Shown: positions 1-11,978, counted from the stretch's first letter. The stretch is DNA of 64,000 bases from Streptomyces sp. V3I8 (GCF_030817535.1 NZ_JAUSZL010000002.1:5828001-5892000), one strand, 5' to 3'. Notes: generated from the letters alone by a model not told the origin. Program-made: numbers and translations.

Positions 1-1211
1 TCCGGACCGCATCGGACAAGCGCCGCGACAAGCCGTGGCGGGTGCTGGAGACGAAGGAGATGATCGGCAACCTTCGCGCTGCGCACGCCCGGCGGTACGA
101 GTTGCCCATGCTCACCGGTCCGGTCTCCCTGCCCGAGCGCGAGATCCCCATGGATCCGTACGCTTTGGGGCTTCTTCTCGGCGACGGTTGCCTGACGGGC
201 TCCACCACGCCCTCCTTCGCGACGGAGGACCCGGAACTGGCCGAGGCACTGGAAGCCGCGCTTCCAGGGGTCGTACTACGCCACCGCGGCGGACCCGACT
301 ACGTCCTCAACCGGATCAAGAGCCCCGGCGACGTGGTCACTCTCGAGAATCCGGTCACCCGGATCCTGCGCGAGCTGGATCTGCTGCGGAGCCGTTCGCA
401 CTCCAAGTTCGTCCCCGACGACTACCTGAACAACTCCGCCGAAGTGCGACTGGCAGTCCTTCAAGGCCTGCTCGATTCGGACGGTGGCCCCGTCACCCAG
501 ACGGACCGCACGTGCCGGATCCAGTACTCGACGACATCGATCCTGCTCCGTGACGACGTCATCGCTCTGGTGCAGTCGTTGGGTGGTGTGGCCTATACCC
601 GCCGTCGTGCCGCTGAGGGGCGCAAGCCCGGCAGGGCCAGGGACCGTGACGTCAACCACAACCGTGACGCCCACGTCGTCGACATCCGCCTCCCCGAAGG
701 CATCGAGCCCTTCCGCCTTGCCCGCAAACGTGACAAGTACCTGGCGGCCGGAGGCGGCGGACGCCCGATGCGCTTCATCGACAGCATCGAACCCGCGGGC
801 CGTGAGGAAGCGGTCTGCATCCAGGTCGCGGCGGAGGACTCGTTGTACGTGACGCAGGACTACCTGCTCACGCACAACACGCTCAACGACGCCTTCATCA
901 TCCTGGACGAGGCGCAGAACACCAGCGCCGAGCAGATGAAGATGTTCCTCACCCGGCTCGGCTTCGATTCGAAGATCGTGGTCACGGGTGACGTGACGCA
1001 GGTCGACCTGCCGAGCGGCACGAAGTCCGGTCTGCGGCAGGTCCAGGACATCCTGGAGGGCCTCGACGACGTCCACTTCTCGCGGCTCACGACCCAGGAC
1101 GTCGTACGGCACAAGCTGGTCGGCCGTATCGTCGACGCGTACGAGAAGTACGACAGTGAGAACGGCACGGAGAACGGCACCCACAAGGGCGCCCGTACCA
1201 AACGGAAGTAG
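1..1211 (+). CDS. phoH: PhoH family ATPase, 3' part, interrupted by a LAGLIDADG intein
   Basis: The frame is open from base 3, so the gene starts left of the window. Codons up to base 878 are intein and the PhoH C-extein starts at base 879. In the intein I see two LAGLIDADG-type motifs ([10 protein letters not shown] and [10 protein letters not shown]) and a C-terminal block ending YLLTHN, followed by Thr as the +1 residue. The C-extein begins [13 protein letters not shown], the Walker B region of PhoH, then [12 protein letters not shown]. PhoH proteins are RNA-associated P-loop ATPases. The N-extein with Walker A and the N-terminal splicing block lie outside the window. The gene heads a cluster with ybeY 12 bases downstream, the usual actinobacterial pairing. 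Confidence 0.93.
   Translation, partial: RTASDKRRDKPWRVLETKEMIGNLRAAHARRYELPMLTGPVSLPEREIPMDPYALGLLLGDGCLTGSTTPSFATEDPELAEALEAALPGVVLRHRGGPDYVLNRIKSPGDVVTLENPVTRILRELDLLRSRSHSKFVPDDYLNNSAEVRLAVLQGLLDSDGGPVTQTDRTCRIQYSTTSILLRDDVIALVQSLGGVAYTRRRAAEGRKPGRARDRDVNHNRDAHVVDIRLPEGIEPFRLARKRDKYLAAGGGGRPMRFIDSIEPAGREEAVCIQVAAEDSLYVTQDYLLTHNTLNDAFIILDEAQNTSAEQMKMFLTRLGFDSKIVVTGDVTQVDLPSGTKSGLRQVQDILEGLDDVHFSRLTTQDVVRHKLVGRIVDAYEKYDSENGTENGTHKGARTKRK
3..878 (+). other. Intein with homing endonuclease domain (C-terminal part)
   Basis: About 292 codons of intein are visible. The terminal His-Asn pair sits at 873-878 and is followed by Thr at 879-881, as needed for Asn cyclisation and release. Two dodecapeptide motifs typical of LAGLIDADG endonucleases lie near 156-185 and 459-488. 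The insertion point is just before the Walker B strand, a conserved site where an active intein would break the host protein until spliced. No stop or frameshift is seen, so splicing and endonuclease functions could both be intact, but the N-terminal splicing block cannot be checked here. Confidence 0.9.
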
Positions 1212-1223
1212 ACCAGCGCGACC

Positions 1224-1721
1224 ATGTCGATCGACGTCAACAACGAGTCCGGAACCGAGGTCGACGAGCAGGCGATCCTCGACATCGCCCGCTACGCCCT
1301 CGCGAGGATGCGCATCCACCCGCTCTCCGAGCTCTCGGTGATCGTCGTGGACACCGACGCCATGGAGCAGCTGCACATCCAGTGGATGGACCTGCCGGGC
1401 CCCACCGATGTCATGTCGTTCCCGATGGACGAGCTGCGGCCGCCCACCAAGGACGACGACGAGCCGCCGCAGGGGCTGCTCGGCGACATCGTGCTGTGCC
1501 CGGAGGTCGCCGAACAGCAGGGCAAGGACGCCGAGACGCAGCACTCCATGGACGAGGAGCTCCAGCTCCTCACCGTCCACGGAGTGCTGCACCTGCTCGG
1601 CTACGACCACGAGGAAGCCGACGAGAAGGCCGAGATGTTCGGTCTGCAGGCGGCCATCGTGGACGGCTGGCGTGCGGAGAAGGGCCTCACCGGTCCCTCC
1701 CCGGCCCCGACCGTCTCATGA
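1224..1721 (+). CDS. ybeY: Endoribonuclease YbeY, rRNA maturation factor
   Basis: A 165-residue single-domain zinc metalloprotein of the UPF0054 family, which acts in 16S rRNA 3' processing and ribosome quality control. The zinc-binding signature H-x3-H-x5-H is intact at His119, His123 and His129 ([11 protein letters not shown]). Length fits the family. The start at 1224 lies 12 bases after the phoH stop. Its TGA overlaps the ATG of the next gene (ATGA), which suggests translational coupling in a phoH-ybeY-CBS protein operon. Confidence 0.96.
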   Translation: MSIDVNNESGTEVDEQAILDIARYALARMRIHPLSELSVIVVDTDAMEQLHIQWMDLPGPTDVMSFPMDELRPPTKDDDEPPQGLLGDIVLCPEVAEQQGKDAETQHSMDEELQLLTVHGVLHLLGYDHEEADEKAEMFGLQAAIVDGWRAEKGLTGPSPAPTVS

Positions 1722-3028
1722 GCCCGCAACTGGTCCTGGGCGCCATCGCCCTCGTCGTGGTCGCCTGGCTCGCCGCCTGCGCGGAGGCCGGCCTCGCCCG
1801 CGTCTCCAGCTTCCGCGCCGAGGAGGCGGTCAGGTCCGGCCGCCGCGGCAGCGCCAAGCTCGCCCAGGTGGCCGCCGACCCGACCCGCTACCTGAACGTG
1901 GCGCTGCTGGTGCGCATCACCTGCGAGATGGCGGCCGCCGCCCTCGTCACGTACGCGTGCCTGAAGGAGTTCACCGAGACCTGGCAGGCGCTGGCCGCCG
2001 CCATCGGCGTGATGGTCCTCGTCTCGTACGTCGCGGTCGGCGTCTCGCCGCGCACCATCGGCCGCCAGCACCCCCTGAACACGGCCACGGCGGCGGCGTA
2101 CGTGCTGCTGCCGCTCGCCAGGATCATGGGGCCGGTCCCGCCGCTGCTCATCCTCATCGGCAACGCGCTCACGCCCGGCAAGGGCTTCCGGCGCGGCCCG
2201 TTCGCCTCCGAGGCCGAGCTGCGCGCGATGGTCGACCTCGCCGAGAAGGAGTCGCTCATCGAGGACGAGGAGCGCCGCATGGTGCACTCCGTCTTCGAGC
2301 TGGGCGACACGCTGGTGCGCGAGGTCATGGTCCCGCGGACGGACCTGGTGGTCATCGAGCGGTTCAAGACCATCCGGCAGGCGCTCACCCTGGCCCTGCG
2401 GTCCGGTTTCTCGCGCGTTCCGGTCACCGGGGAGAGCGAGGACGACGTCGTCGGCATCGTGTACCTGAAGGACCTGGCGCGCAAGACCCACATCAGCCGG
2501 GACGCGGAGAGCGAGCTGGTGTCCACGGCGATGCGGCCCGCCGCCTTCGTCCCGGACACGAAGAACGCCGGTGACCTGCTGCGCGAGATGCAGCAGGACC
2601 GCAACCACGTCGCCGTCGTCATCGACGAGTACGGCGGCACGGCCGGCATCGTCACCATCGAGGACATCCTGGAGGAGATCGTCGGCGAGATCACCGACGA
2701 GTACGACCGGGAGCTGCCGCCCGTGGAGGACCTGGGCGAGGACCGCTACCGGGTGACCGCCCGGCTCGACATCGGTGACCTCGGCGAGCTGTACGGCTTC
2801 GAGGCGTACGACGACGAGGACGTCGAGACGGTCGGCGGACTGCTCGCCAAGGCGCTCGGCCGCGTGCCCATCGCGGGCGCCTCCTCGGTGGTCGAACTGC
2901 CCGACGGACGCGAGCTGCGGCTGACGGCCGAGGCGTCGGCCGGCCGCCGCAACAAGATCGTCACAGTGCTGGTCGAGCCCGTCGAGGCCGTCGCGCCGGC
3001 CGACTCCGAGGAGGGGGAACCGGAGTGA
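1718..3028 (+). CDS. CNNM/DUF21 membrane protein with paired CBS domains (CorC/HlyC family)
   Basis: 436 residues from the ATG that overlaps the ybeY stop. The N-terminal part (about 1-180) has several hydrophobic helices of the DUF21/CNNM type. Two CBS domains follow (around [14 protein letters not shown] and [14 protein letters not shown], the latter ending in [21 protein letters not shown]), then a C-terminal CorC/HlyC transporter-associated domain. Families like this are linked to Mg2+/Co2+ transport or its regulation, and the old name 'hemolysin' is misleading. The next gene overlaps its stop by GTGA, so the operon continues. Confidence 0.92.
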   Translation: MSPQLVLGAIALVVVAWLAACAEAGLARVSSFRAEEAVRSGRRGSAKLAQVAADPTRYLNVALLVRITCEMAAAALVTYACLKEFTETWQALAAAIGVMVLVSYVAVGVSPRTIGRQHPLNTATAAAYVLLPLARIMGPVPPLLILIGNALTPGKGFRRGPFASEAELRAMVDLAEKESLIEDEERRMVHSVFELGDTLVREVMVPRTDLVVIERFKTIRQALTLALRSGFSRVPVTGESEDDVVGIVYLKDLARKTHISRDAESELVSTAMRPAAFVPDTKNAGDLLREMQQDRNHVAVVIDEYGGTAGIVTIEDILEEIVGEITDEYDRELPPVEDLGEDRYRVTARLDIGDLGELYGFEAYDDEDVETVGGLLAKALGRVPIAGASSVVELPDGRELRLTAEASAGRRNKIVTVLVEPVEAVAPADSEEGEPE

Positions 3029-3384
3029 CCCCGCAGGAGCTGCGCACGCTGTGCCTGTCCTTCGATGCCGCCGTGGAGGAGTTCCCCTTCACCCCGGAGA
3101 CCTCGGTCTTCAAGGTGCTGGGGAAGATGTTCGCGCTCAGCTCCCTGGAGACCAGGCCCCTCAAGGTCAACCTGAAGTGCGACCCCGAGGACGCGGTGCG
3201 GCTGCGCGGTGAGCACGAGGGCCTGATCGCGCCCGGCTGGCACATGAACAAGCGCCACTGGAACACGGTGACGGCCGACGGCGCACTCCCGGACCGGCTG
3301 GTCCGGGAGCTCGTCGAGGACTCGTACGACCTGGTGGTGGCCAAACTGCCGAGGGCCGAGCGGCTGCGGCTCGACCGCGCCTGA
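3025..3384 (+). CDS. MmcQ/YjbR family DNA-binding-fold protein
   Basis: 119 residues, a typical length for MmcQ/YjbR proteins, small alpha/beta domains of the CyaY/double-wing fold with no settled function. Family features visible are the N-terminal LRTLCLSFDAAVEEFPF segment, the central LKVNLKCDPEDA strand and the LIAPGWHMNKRHWNTV motif near residues 72-87. It starts at a GTG that overlaps the previous stop (GTGA), which makes it the last gene of the phoH cluster. A perfect hairpin follows at 3391-3422. Confidence 0.88.
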   Translation: MTPQELRTLCLSFDAAVEEFPFTPETSVFKVLGKMFALSSLETRPLKVNLKCDPEDAVRLRGEHEGLIAPGWHMNKRHWNTVTADGALPDRLVRELVEDSYDLVVAKLPRAERLRLDRA

Positions 3385-3390
3385 GGCCCG

Positions 3391-3422
3391 GTGCTCACCC
3401 GGTCACGTCACCGGGTGAGCAC
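3391..3422. terminator. Bidirectional terminator hairpin between convergent genes
   Basis: A perfect 13-bp inverted repeat (GTGCTCACCCGGT and its complement) with a 6-base loop lies just after the YjbR-family gene. It overlaps the last codons of the opposing membrane protein gene, so it can end transcription from both sides. There is no T tract, which is common for Streptomyces terminators. Confidence 0.7.
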
Positions 3423-3782
3423 GTACACGCTCGCTCCCGCCGTGCCCGCGACCGCGAGGAGGAGCGAGGCGCACAGGGCGTGCCACTTCAGCAGGGTCAC
3501 GCGCAGCGCGGCGTAGCGGGACTCGTACTCCCCCCTCAGCCGGTGGGCCCTGTCCGCGGTCCGCCGCAGGGCCTGTCCGGTCAGCCCGAGCCGCTGGTCG
3601 ACGTAGTGCCGCGCCACGTCCTCGGCCTGGGCCGTGGTGAGCCAGGGCAGCCTGGAGCACAGCGCCGCGGCCTCCCGCCGCGCCTGGTCCCGTTCGGCCT
3701 CCAGGAGCAGATAGCCCTCGATCTCGCCGGCCAGCCCGGCGCCCGGCCGGTCCGGCGGACCGGGGGGACCCTGCGGGATCAC
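3408..3782 (-). CDS. Small membrane protein of unknown function
   Basis: 124 residues from a GTG start. The first 20 residues are Pro/Gly-rich, the middle is a charged helical region rich in Arg and Ala (about 25-95), and the C-terminus has one hydrophobic segment (LLLAVAGTAGASVYVL), so it is probably a tail-anchored membrane protein with a cytoplasmic helical domain. I do not recognise a named family. Its GTG overlaps the stop of a 23-codon ORF just upstream (GTGA), so its translation is probably coupled to that ORF, or the two were once one longer protein. Confidence 0.72.
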   Translation of the reverse strand: MIPQGPPGPPDRPGAGLAGEIEGYLLLEAERDQARREAAALCSRLPWLTTAQAEDVARHYVDQRLGLTGQALRRTADRAHRLRGEYESRYAALRVTLLKWHALCASLLLAVAGTAGASVYVLTR

Positions 3783-3850
3783 CGCGATGCGCCGTCGTGG
3801 CCGTCGCCCTCGACCGGCATCGCCGTCACCGGCGTCGTGTCAGCAGTCAT
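3779..3850 (-). CDS. 23-residue ORF coupled to the small membrane protein
   Basis: ATG at 3850 follows an AGGGA Shine-Dalgarno-like sequence by six bases. The 23 codons end in a TGA that shares bases with the GTG of the next gene. The peptide is acidic (contains PVEGDGHDG). It could be a leader peptide that feeds ribosomes onto the membrane protein, or the true N-terminus separated by a frameshift. No function is proposed. Confidence 0.45.
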   Translation of the reverse strand: MTADTTPVTAMPVEGDGHDGASR

Positions 3851-4009
3851 CGGGTTCCCTGATCTGTCGGAGTGCCGCGTACAGCTGCCAGGGTTCCGCA
3901 CACACCGGGACATCGCGCGGTGACGCGCTGTGAGGAGGGGGACGGAACGTGCGGACGGTGGGGCGAGGGGGTGGAGGGGCAGCGGGACGGCGTCCGGTGG
4001 TCTGCGCAG

Positions 4010-4186
4010 TCAGTCCGGTGCGTCCGCCGTGTCGGCAGGCTGCTCCCCGTCGGCTGCGTCGGTCCCGTCGTCGGTGCTCGTTCCGTCCTGCCGGCGCTCG
4101 GCCCTTTCCTCCTCCGGTGTCACGTCCTTCTCGCCGGTCACCTGTTCCAGCGGGTGGGACAGGTCGTCGTCGTGCGTCCCGGACAT
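4010..4186 (-). CDS. Small acidic, probably disordered protein
   Basis: 58 residues starting MSGTHDDDLSHPLEQVTGEK. A strong AAAGGAG Shine-Dalgarno sits a few bases before the ATG at 4186, which decides this start inside a longer open frame. The sequence is rich in Asp, Glu, Thr and Ala with no hydrophobic core, so it is probably intrinsically disordered and cytoplasmic. I recognise no named family. Confidence 0.7.
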   Translation of the reverse strand: MSGTHDDDLSHPLEQVTGEKDVTPEEERAERRQDGTSTDDGTDAADGEQPADTADAPD

Positions 4187-4298
4187 GTCGGCTCCTTTCG
4201 TGGACTGCCTGCCGAGTCCCCCTGTACGGGAGACGTACGCGTCGGCGGCGGGGTGTACCGCGGCGCGGGGGGCCGGTGGGGCTTCGTATGCTCTGGGC

Positions 4299-4652
4299 AT
4301 GACCGACAGCAGCGCGCTCGACCCCGAGGACCGCAAGATCGTCACCCTGGCCCGCGCGGCCCGGGCGCGTAACGGAGTGCCCGAGGGGGCGGCCGTACGG
4401 GACGACAACGGCCGTACGTATGTGGCGGGCACCGTCGCCCTGCCGTCGCTGCGGCTCAGCGCGCTGCGTACCGCGGTGGCCATGGCGGTGGCCTCCGGGG
4501 CGGCGGGGCTGGAGGCGGCGGCGGTGGTGGGCGAGGGGGAGTCCCTCGCGGAGGACGACCTCGCGGCGGTACGGGATCTCGGCGGGGCCGCGACGCCGGT
4601 GCTGCTCGCGGGCGTGGACGGTGCGGTGCGGTCCGTGGTGACCGCGGGCTGA
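4299..4652 (+). CDS. Cytidine deaminase-like protein lacking zinc ligands (pseudoenzyme)
   Basis: 117 residues with the layout of a short cytidine deaminase: GRTYVAGTVALPSLRLSALRTAV aligns by eye with the substrate and CAE region, and later strands (AAVVGEGES, PVLLAGVDG) fit the same fold. The family's catalytic Cys-Ala-Glu reads Ser-Ala-Leu here, the PCxxC zinc motif is absent, and the whole protein contains no Cys or His, so it cannot bind the catalytic zinc. A TATGCT hexamer at 4287-4292 ends six bases before the ATG and no Shine-Dalgarno is seen, so the mRNA is probably leaderless. Confidence 0.75.
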   Translation: MTDSSALDPEDRKIVTLARAARARNGVPEGAAVRDDNGRTYVAGTVALPSLRLSALRTAVAMAVASGAAGLEAAAVVGEGESLAEDDLAAVRDLGGAATPVLLAGVDGAVRSVVTAG

Positions 4653-4842
4653 ACGGTTCCGTCCGCGGTTCCCTCCGAGGGCGGGCGGTGGCGACGGGCG
4701 AGAACCCGCCTACCGGAAGAATCACCCCCGCTTCTCTTGCAATCCCTGCCCCCTCGCGCATCAATGGACGCCAGTTCTCCCGACGGGCCGTCAGATTCGG
4801 CCGTCCCCATACGGCAACTCCCGTACCAGGGAAGGGAATCCA

Positions 4843-5313
4843 ATGATCCGCAAGCGAACGGCAATCAGCGCGGCGTTGGCCGCCGGCACCCTCGCCGCAG
4901 GCATCGCACTCGCTCCGGGAGCCGCGGCCGTCGTCCCCCAGGACGCCACCATCGTCGCCGACTGCGGTGTCTACGGCGGCGGTACGGCCACCCTCACGGC
5001 CACCCAGGACGGCACCGCCGCGACCGTCCGCGTCGCCTCGTCGATCACCGCCCCGCTCGCCCTCGCCGAGGACTCGATCGCCTCCACCCTCACCCTGGTG
5101 AAGGCGGACGGCGGGACGACCGCCTTCACGGGCACCGAGAACCCCGCGATGGCCGCGGGCGACAGCGTCACGGTCGGCCCGCTGGACGGCACCGTCGCGG
5201 CCGGCGACAGCCTGGAGGCCTTCGGCGGCTCCCTGCAGATGGTGATCTTCGGGATCACCGTGACGTGCACGGCGCAGGGACCGCAGTCACCGGGCCCGTT
5301 CGTGTTCGAGTGA
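4843..5313 (+). CDS. Secreted protein of unknown function
   Basis: 156 residues. A clear Sec signal peptide is visible: MIRKR, a hydrophobic stretch, then APGAAA as a likely cleavage site near residue 29. The mature part is Thr/Ala/Gly-rich, with predicted beta-strand character and two Cys (ADCG and VTCT) that could form a disulfide between the first and last strands. A GGGAAGGGA Shine-Dalgarno precedes the ATG. No transmembrane anchor or wall-binding motif is seen, so it is probably released. I recognise no named family. Confidence 0.8.
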   Translation: MIRKRTAISAALAAGTLAAGIALAPGAAAVVPQDATIVADCGVYGGGTATLTATQDGTAATVRVASSITAPLALAEDSIASTLTLVKADGGTTAFTGTENPAMAAGDSVTVGPLDGTVAAGDSLEAFGGSLQMVIFGITVTCTAQGPQSPGPFVFE

Positions 5314-5338
5314 CCGCCGGGTCCGGGCCGGGCCCGGG

Positions 5339-6894
<1,556 letters not shown>

Positions 6895-6971
6895 GGGTGC
6901 CCTTGAGGGTGTCCCTGAGGGTGCCTCTGGGGGCTGTGCCCTCAGACCCCCCTGTCGCGCTGCGCGTTCCC

Positions 6972-7010
6972 GCGCGGTTCCCCGCGCCCCTGACAGGGGC
7001 GCGGAGAACC
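6972..7010. repeat. GCGCAGTTCCCCGCGCCCCT-type element, self-paired copy
   Basis: A GGTTCCCCGCGCCCCTG arm is followed after three bases by its near-complement, giving a strong stem between convergent era and the beta-glucosidase gene. It probably acts as a bidirectional terminator. It belongs to the dispersed family described at 32246-32324. Confidence 0.65.
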
Positions 7011-7021
7011 CTTCGCCGTCG

Positions 7022-8353
7022 TCACCGCTGAGCTCGCAGCACGTCCCGCAGCCAGTGGTAGGACGCCTTCGGGGTCCGTTCCAGTGTCCCGAAGTCGACG
7101 TGCACCAGGCCGAAGCGGCGTGCGTACCCCTCGGCCCACTCGAAGTTGTCGAGGAGCGACCACACGAAGTACCCGCGGACATCCACGCCCTGCTCCGACG
7201 CCCGGTGCAGGGCCCGCAGGTGCCCGTCCAGGTACGTGATCCGGTCCTGGTCGTCCAGTCCCTCGTACGAGCAGCCGTTCTCCGTGATCACGACGGGCGG
7301 GAGCCGGTCGCCGTACCGTCCGCGGAAGTCCACCAGCAGTTCGGTGAGGGCCTCCGGCACCACCGGCCAGCCGAAGTCCGTGACCGGGTAGCCCGCTATC
7401 TCCCGTACGGAGAAAGGGAGTTCGGCGGGCATGGTCAGTCCGCCGAACTCGATCTGCGAACCCTGCGGCGCGCCCACCCTGGTCGGCGCGTAGTAGTTGA
7501 TTCCGTACCAGTCGACCGGCTCCCCGATGATCTCCAGGTCGGCGGCGACCTCCTCGGGGCTGCCCGGCATCAGTTCGACGATGCCCTCCGGGTACCGCCC
7601 CAGCAGCACCGGGTCCGCGAACAGCCGGTTGAGGAGCAGGTCGTAGAAATCGGCCGCCTCCAGGTCCGCGGGGTCCTGGGAGGCGGGCCAGGTCGGGCCG
7701 TGCGAGTTGGCGATGCCGATGTCCCCGGCCCCGGCCGCGCGCAGCGCCCGTACGGCGAGGCCGTGGGCCAGCAGCTGGTGGTGGGCCACCGGCAGGGCGT
7801 CGAAGAGGAGCCGGCCGCCCGGTGCGTGCGCGCCCAGGGCGTGGCCCAGCAGGGTGTGCTCGGCGGGCTCGTTGAGGGTGATCCACTTGGTGACCCGGTC
7901 GCCGAGCCGGGCGGCCACCCGGGCCGCGTACTCGGCGAACCGCCCGGCCGTGTCCCGCCGCAGCCAGCCGCCCGCCTCCTGGAGCGCCAGGGGCAGGTCC
8001 CAGTGGAAGAGGGTCGGGACCGGGCGTACGTCCGCCGCGCACAGCTCGTCGACCAGCCGGTCGTAGAAGTCCAGGCCGCCGGGCGAGTCCACCCGGGGCC
8101 AGGAGACGGAGAAGCGGTACGCGTCCACGCCGAGGTCGTGCAGGAGCGCCACGTCCTCGGGATAGCGGTGGTAGTGGTCGCAGGCCACCTCGGCCGTCGA
8201 GCCGTCCTTCACCCGGCCGGGTTCGGCCGTGAAGGCGTCCCACACGGAAGGGGCCCGCCGGTCCGCCGCGCCCTCGATCTGGTGGGCCGAGGTGGAGACC
8301 CCCCAGAGGAAGCCGGGCGGGAACGGGGGAACGGGCGTCGCGTTCGTGGCCAT
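7022..8353 (-). CDS. Glycoside hydrolase family 1 beta-glucosidase
   Basis: 443 residues with all GH1 hallmarks: FLWGVSTSAHQIEG near the N-terminus, the acid/base Glu in TLNEP (Glu162) and the nucleophile Glu in ITENG (around residue 354). No signal peptide, so it is cytoplasmic and hydrolyses imported beta-glucosides such as cellobiose. The ATG at 8353 is chosen over the one at 8365 because a promoter (TTGACT, 18-bp spacer, CATGAT) ends seven bases before it, giving a leaderless mRNA. No sugar transporter gene is adjacent. Confidence 0.93.
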   Translation of the reverse strand: MATNATPVPPFPPGFLWGVSTSAHQIEGAADRRAPSVWDAFTAEPGRVKDGSTAEVACDHYHRYPEDVALLHDLGVDAYRFSVSWPRVDSPGGLDFYDRLVDELCAADVRPVPTLFHWDLPLALQEAGGWLRRDTAGRFAEYAARVAARLGDRVTKWITLNEPAEHTLLGHALGAHAPGGRLLFDALPVAHHQLLAHGLAVRALRAAGAGDIGIANSHGPTWPASQDPADLEAADFYDLLLNRLFADPVLLGRYPEGIVELMPGSPEEVAADLEIIGEPVDWYGINYYAPTRVGAPQGSQIEFGGLTMPAELPFSVREIAGYPVTDFGWPVVPEALTELLVDFRGRYGDRLPPVVITENGCSYEGLDDQDRITYLDGHLRALHRASEQGVDVRGYFVWSLLDNFEWAEGYARRFGLVHVDFGTLERTPKASYHWLRDVLRAQR

Positions 8354-8390
8354 GGGCGCGATCATGCGTACCGCCGGTGACGGAAGTCAA
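8354..8390 (-). promoter_or_regulatory. Promoter of the GH1 gene
   Basis: On the minus strand TTGACT (8390-8385) and CATGAT (8366-8361) are separated by 18 bp. The expected transcription start coincides with the ATG at 8353, with no room for a Shine-Dalgarno. Confidence 0.6.
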
Positions 8391-8462
8391 CGGGGCCGTG
8401 GCCGCGTCCCTGACGGCCCCGCGCCCCTCCCGACGGTCTTCGCGCCTCTCCCGGCGGTCCCT

Positions 8463-8729
8463 CTACGCGCCCTCCTTCAGGACCCTCGTGATCAGTTTCC
8501 GCTGCTCCTCCGTCAGGTGCGGGTCCGTGCAGTAGGCCGTCCTTCCGTCGACCGTGATCTCGTAGCTGAAGCCGTCCGGGACGCCCATGGGGGGCGTGCC
8601 CCGGCCGGCGGCGACCGCCCGCTCGGCCAGGGCGTGCCATTCCTGGGCGTCGGGGCGGCCCGAGGTGTCGATCTCGGCGTGCCGCCCGATGCCCGCGAAG
8701 CCGCCTGTGCGGCTCACCTGAATACGCAT
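8463..8729 (-). CDS. Emfourin-like inhibitor of M4 metalloprotease
   Basis: 88 residues, starting MRIQVSRTGGFAGIGRHAEID, with FSYEITVDGRTAYCTDPHLT near the C-terminal half. This pattern (short beta-rich protein, FxYxIxVDG and a later PxLTxEQRxLI) resembles emfourin, the proteinaceous inhibitor encoded beside protealysin-like proteases in Serratia and found in actinobacteria. It lies 33 bases downstream of the M4 protease gene on the same strand, so the two are probably co-transcribed. No signal peptide, so it acts in the cytoplasm. The assignment rests on sequence pattern and neighbourhood, not on a search. Confidence 0.8.
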   Translation of the reverse strand: MRIQVSRTGGFAGIGRHAEIDTSGRPDAQEWHALAERAVAAGRGTPPMGVPDGFSYEITVDGRTAYCTDPHLTEEQRKLITRVLKEGA

Positions 8730-8762
8730 GGGTCCTTGTCTAGTACGGAACCGGCGCTGCGG

Positions 8763-9833
8763 TCACCGGGTCGGCACCTTCACCTGTTCCCAGGCCTTCG
8801 TGACGGCCTGGAGTTCCTCGCCCTCGCCGTACGAGGTGCGGGCCTGCGCCAGGGTGAGCGCCGCGAAGTCCGTGAAACTCGCCTCCGAGCCCAGCTCGCC
8901 GCCGGTCAGCACGTCGTACCAGATCTGCCCGGCCCGCTCCCAGGCGTGCCCGGCGAGCGCGCTCGCGGCCAGGTAGAAGGCGTGGTTGGGGATGCCGGAG
9001 TTGATGTGCACGCCGCCGTTGTCGCGGCCGGTGCGGACGTAGTCGTCCATCGTTGCGGGCTGCGGGTCCTTGCCGAGCACGTCGTCGTCGTACGCCGTCC
9101 CGGGGGCCTTCATCGACCGCAGGGCCGTGCCCGTGACGCTCGGGGCGAGCAGGCCCGCGCCGATCAGCCAGTCGGCGTCGGCGGCGGTCTGGCCCAGCGT
9201 GTACTGCTTGATGAGCGAGCCGAAGACGTCCGAGAAGTGCTCGTTGAGAGCGCCCGGCTGGCCGAAGTAGGTGAGGTTCGCCGTGTACTGGGTGACGCCG
9301 TGCGCGAGTTCGTGGCCGATGACGTCGACCGGGATCGTGAAGTCGAGGAAGATCTCGCCGTCACCGTCGCCGAACACCATCTGCTCGCCGTTCCAGAAGG
9401 CGTTGTTGTAGTCCTCGCCGAAGTGGACGGTGGCGTTCAGCGGCAGGCCCTCGCCGTTGACCGAGTTGCGGTGGTACGTCTTCGAGAACAGGTCGAAGGT
9501 GGCGCCCAGGCCGGCGTACGCACGGTTGACGGTGGCGTCCTTGCCGGGCCTGTCGCCCTCGCCGCGGACCTTCCGGCCGGGGAGGTCCTGCTTGTGCCGT
9601 GCGTCGTGGATCGTGCGGGTGGGCCTGTCCTCGGCGGCGCCGGCGGGCGGGGCCAGGGCGGGGGCGCCCAGCACGGTGGTCAGCCGGCGGCTGGTGCGCT
9701 CGTAGGCGTCCTGCTGGAGGGTGCGGCGCGCCTTGGCGGCGATCGCCGGGTTCTGCGCCCGGGCCAGGGTGTCCAGGACGTGGGGCGGGACGATGGTGCA
9801 GAAGACGGGCTCGAAGCCCCCGTGTGTCGTCAT
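8763..9833 (-). CDS. Protealysin-like M4 zinc metalloprotease
   Basis: 356 residues. The active site HELAH is at 174-178, with the third zinc ligand Glu198 in GALNEHFSDVFG, and NSGIPNHAFY supplies the later M4 motif. The N-terminal ~100 residues are a short propeptide with PPHVL near 16-20, the equivalent of the PPYML element of protealysin precursors. There is no signal peptide, unlike secreted thermolysins. An ATG at 9845, four bases after GGAG, is an alternative start that adds four residues. The emfourin-like inhibitor gene follows directly. Confidence 0.92.
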   Translation of the reverse strand: MTTHGGFEPVFCTIVPPHVLDTLARAQNPAIAAKARRTLQQDAYERTSRRLTTVLGAPALAPPAGAAEDRPTRTIHDARHKQDLPGRKVRGEGDRPGKDATVNRAYAGLGATFDLFSKTYHRNSVNGEGLPLNATVHFGEDYNNAFWNGEQMVFGDGDGEIFLDFTIPVDVIGHELAHGVTQYTANLTYFGQPGALNEHFSDVFGSLIKQYTLGQTAADADWLIGAGLLAPSVTGTALRSMKAPGTAYDDDVLGKDPQPATMDDYVRTGRDNGGVHINSGIPNHAFYLAASALAGHAWERAGQIWYDVLTGGELGSEASFTDFAALTLAQARTSYGEGEELQAVTKAWEQVKVPTR

Positions 9834-10029
9834 GCCCGGCACCATCGCACTCCGTGATGCCACTGTCACTAGCGGCAACCATGATTGGTGAAATGATGGG
9901 ATAAGGGGGGCGGTCGGGTCCGGTTTCCTGTACGGATGCGAGCTCGCCGTGACGGGTCGCGCCGTCCCGTGCGGGCGGGGGTGGCGTCCCGCATGGTGAT
10001 ACGCGGGCTCACCCGTGACGGGGGTCGGC

Positions 10030-10045
10030 TAGCATGCGGAGCATC
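10030..10045 (+). promoter_or_regulatory. Likely -10 region and Shine-Dalgarno of the leuA leader
   Basis: TAGCAT at 10030-10035 fits a -10 hexamer, and GGAG at 10038-10041 sits four bases before the leader peptide ATG. The -35 region is poor. Confidence 0.45.
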
Positions 10046-11925
<1,880 letters not shown>

Positions 11926-11947
11926 GGCTGTTCACCTGCGTTTCTCC

Positions 11948-11978
11948 GGTCCCGTCCGCCTCACCGGCGGGCGGGACC
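11948..11978 (+). terminator. leuA terminator hairpin
   Basis: A 13-bp arm (GGTCCCGTCCGCC) pairs with GGCGGGCGGGACC with one mismatch across a 5-base loop, 22 bases after the leuA stop. Confidence 0.65.

Noticed and set aside
276..1610. Long minus-strand frame opposite phoH and ybeY
   Set aside because: Complement of strongly coding DNA. The translation is Val/Leu/Arg/Asp-biased with no motifs.
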